From assembly GCA_041661965.1 (NCBI GenBank), contig JBAZTH010000003.1:329162-393161 (forward strand): a stretch of DNA of 64,000 nt. The letters are read 5' to 3'. Below are positions 62,906 to 64,000 of the stretch, one piece after another. The notes beneath the pieces were generated by a model. It was not told the origin of the DNA. It searched no databases and saw only the letters and a list, made by a program, of their open reading frames with translations. Each line of letters starts with the position of its first letter. Position 1 is the first letter of the stretch. The DNA comes from Candidatus Margulisiibacteriota bacterium (GTDB lineage Bacteria; Margulisbacteria; WOR-1; O2-12-FULL-45-9; XYB2-FULL-48-7). Position numbers and translations under genes: made by a program.

Positions 62906-62929
62906 TATTTAGAAAAAAGCTTGTATAAT
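62902..62929 (+). promoter_or_regulatory. Sigma-70-type leaderless promoter of pdaD
   Basis: TTGATA (62902-62907), 16 nt, TATAAT (62924-62929). The ATG at 62938 is 8 nt beyond, and no ribosome site is present. The -35 overlaps the mutS stop region. Confidence 0.65.
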
Positions 62930-62937
62930 AATAACCA

Positions 62938-63492
62938 ATGAATTTAGTACCGACGAAAGTATTTTTTACCAAGGGAGTGGGCCGCCACCGGGAAAAGCTG
63001 GCCAGTTTCGAGATGGCCTTGCGCGACGCGGGGATCCAGGCGGTCAACTACGTCCAGGTTTCCAGCATCTTCCCGCCGGGCTGTAAGATGATCACCCGGG
63101 AGCAGGGGATGAAACTGATCAAGCCGGGCGAGATCACTTTTATCGTCATGTCGCGCAACGATACCAACGAGTCGCACCGCCTGATCTCGGCTTCGGTCGG
63201 GATGGCGATCCCCTCGGACCCGAATTCCTACGGTTATTTGAGCGAACACCATGGCAACGGGATGACCGACGAAGAATGCGGCGATTACGCCGAAGACATT
63301 GCCGCGCAGATGTTAGCCACAACCCTGGGGGTTCCTTTTGACGAGGATTCCAGCTGGGACGACCGCCAGGAGCTGTGGAAAGTTTCCGACCGGATCGTTC
63401 GGACCACCCATATTACCCAAAGCGCCATTGGCCAGAGGAACGTCTGGACCACGGTTATCGCCGCGGCTGTTTTCCTCTTTGACGAAAACTAA
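62938..63492 (+). CDS. pdaD: Pyruvoyl-dependent arginine decarboxylase
   Basis: 184 residues. The family cleaves itself between two serines to make an N-terminal pyruvoyl group; the site is visible as YVQVSSIFPPGCK near 39-51. Conserved MTREQG-like ITREQGMKLIKPGE and EHHGNGMTDEECGDYAED follow. Decarboxylates arginine to agmatine, feeding polyamine synthesis. First described from methanogens and Chlamydia. The leaderless promoter and TAATG junction to the next gene make it first of a two-gene or longer operon. Confidence 0.93.
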   Translation: MNLVPTKVFFTKGVGRHREKLASFEMALRDAGIQAVNYVQVSSIFPPGCKMITREQGMKLIKPGEITFIVMSRNDTNESHRLISASVGMAIPSDPNSYGYLSEHHGNGMTDEECGDYAEDIAAQMLATTLGVPFDEDSSWDDRQELWKVSDRIVRTTHITQSAIGQRNVWTTVIAAAVFLFDEN

Positions 63493-64000
63493 TGACTGCC
63501 GCCGACCAGCTGGTGATCAAAGGCTTTCTCGAAACTTCTTTCGTCGACTGGGACGGGAAGATTGTCGCGGTCGTTTTTCTCCCGTATTGTAATTTCCGCT
63601 GTCCCTTCTGCCATAACGCCGGGCTCGTTAACCAGCCGGACAAATATGAAACTATTCCCGTTGCGCGGATCTTTTCTTTTTTGAAAGAACACACGGATTT
63701 TCTGGATGGGGTCTGTATCACCGGCGGGGAGCCGGTCCTGCACGTCAACCAGGGGCTGGTCGAGTTTATCGAAGAGATCAAAAAACTGCCTCTGTTGGTC
63801 AAGCTCGACACCAACGGGACCGATCCGGAGCTGATCAAGCGTTTGCTCGACCGCAAGCTGGTCGACTTTATCGCCATGGACGTCAAAGCGCCGCTGGATG
63901 AGCGGTATTATAAGCTCTGCGGGGTGGAAACCGATCTGGCCAAGATCAAACAGAGCGTCGCGCTGATAATTAAGAGCGGGATCGAAAGTGAATTCCGGAC
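63492..64000 (+). CDS. Radical SAM activase of anaerobic ribonucleotide reductase type (partial)
   Basis: The frame is open from ATG 63492 to the window end (about 169 residues; the C-terminus is missing). Iron-sulfur motif CNFRCPFCHN (CX3CX2C, near 33-42), CITGGEPVLH near 77 and the DTNGT block place it with NrdG/PflA-like activating enzymes. The start, LVIKGFLETSFVDWDGKIVAV, is typical of anaerobic nucleotide-reductase activases (the larger, pyruvate-formate-lyase-like kind). Overlaps pdaD by one base. Presence implies anaerobic growth. Confidence 0.85.
   Translation, partial: MTAADQLVIKGFLETSFVDWDGKIVAVVFLPYCNFRCPFCHNAGLVNQPDKYETIPVARIFSFLKEHTDFLDGVCITGGEPVLHVNQGLVEFIEEIKKLPLLVKLDTNGTDPELIKRLLDRKLVDFIAMDVKAPLDERYYKLCGVETDLAKIKQSVALIIKSGIESEFR

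Overview
The window is one continuous stretch of a moderately GC-rich, gene-dense bacterial chromosome. A PorV/FadL-like outer-membrane barrel and several Sec signal peptides point to a cell with an outer membrane. Other markers are a csaB-type pyruvyl transferase next to a DUF5693 protein (a pairing known from Cyanobacteria and Firmicutes), a pyruvoyl arginine decarboxylase, a geranylgeranyl-reductase-like flavoprotein and many proteins without clear family. My best guess is an uncultured relative of the Margulisbacteria/Saganbacteria (WOR-1) group. That is an inference; no rRNA gene is present to settle it.

Layout. (1) 0-4.7 kb: comF-hpf-secA-prfB. (2) 4.7-13.6 kb: cell-surface polysaccharide genes (DUF5693, csaB, rfbD, GT4, O-antigen-ligase/TPR, polyprenyl glycosylphosphotransferase). 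(3) 13.6-16.2 kb, minus strand: a large secreted protein with a FlgD-like C-terminal domain. (4) 16.2-20.7 kb: GGR-like oxidoreductase, DUF218, ispF, pdxJ, rpiB, NDP-sugar pyrophosphorylase. (5) 20.7-36.7 kb: the unusual region, with an outer-membrane protein and about twelve mostly unrecognised proteins. These include a 1698-residue protein with four repeats that each end in a hydrophobic module, several tiny helical proteins and a GT2-TPR glycosyltransferase. Seven near-identical sigma-28-like promoters (GCAAGTTTT-N12-CCGATAA/T) drive the region. (6) 36.7-43.1 kb: unknown protein, methyltransferases, APH-like kinase, hisA-hisH-ROK kinase. (7) 43.2-45.2 kb: groES-groEL under a perfect CIRCE operator. 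(8) 45.3-52.8 kb: nusA-infB-rbfA-nrnA-truB-ligA. (9) 52.8-60.4 kb: trmH-type methyltransferase and pheST interrupted by two islands, each holding a REP-associated (Y1/RAYT-like) transposase, its own family of short palindromes and AT-rich cargo (membrane proteins, an Mrr-type nuclease). (10) 60.4-64 kb: mutS, pdaD and a radical-SAM activase cut by the window edge.

The main candidate for an undescribed system is region 5. The proteins lack signal peptides, most have Ser/Thr/Asn/Gln-rich N-termini, and the giant protein resembles tandem copies of type III secretion translocators in architecture (coiled coils around hydrophobic hairpins). One 94-residue protein looks like a needle or filament subunit, and the shared promoter is of the flagellar/late-export class. 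No secretion ATPase or export gate is encoded here, so type III-like export is a hypothesis, not an assignment.

Other unusual points: NusA carries at its C-terminus an IF2_N module that normally begins IF2; PheT lacks its EMAP-like tRNA-binding domain; several start codons lie only 6-11 nt after a good -10 box, implying leaderless mRNAs; and REP palindromes supply the last codons of two genes.
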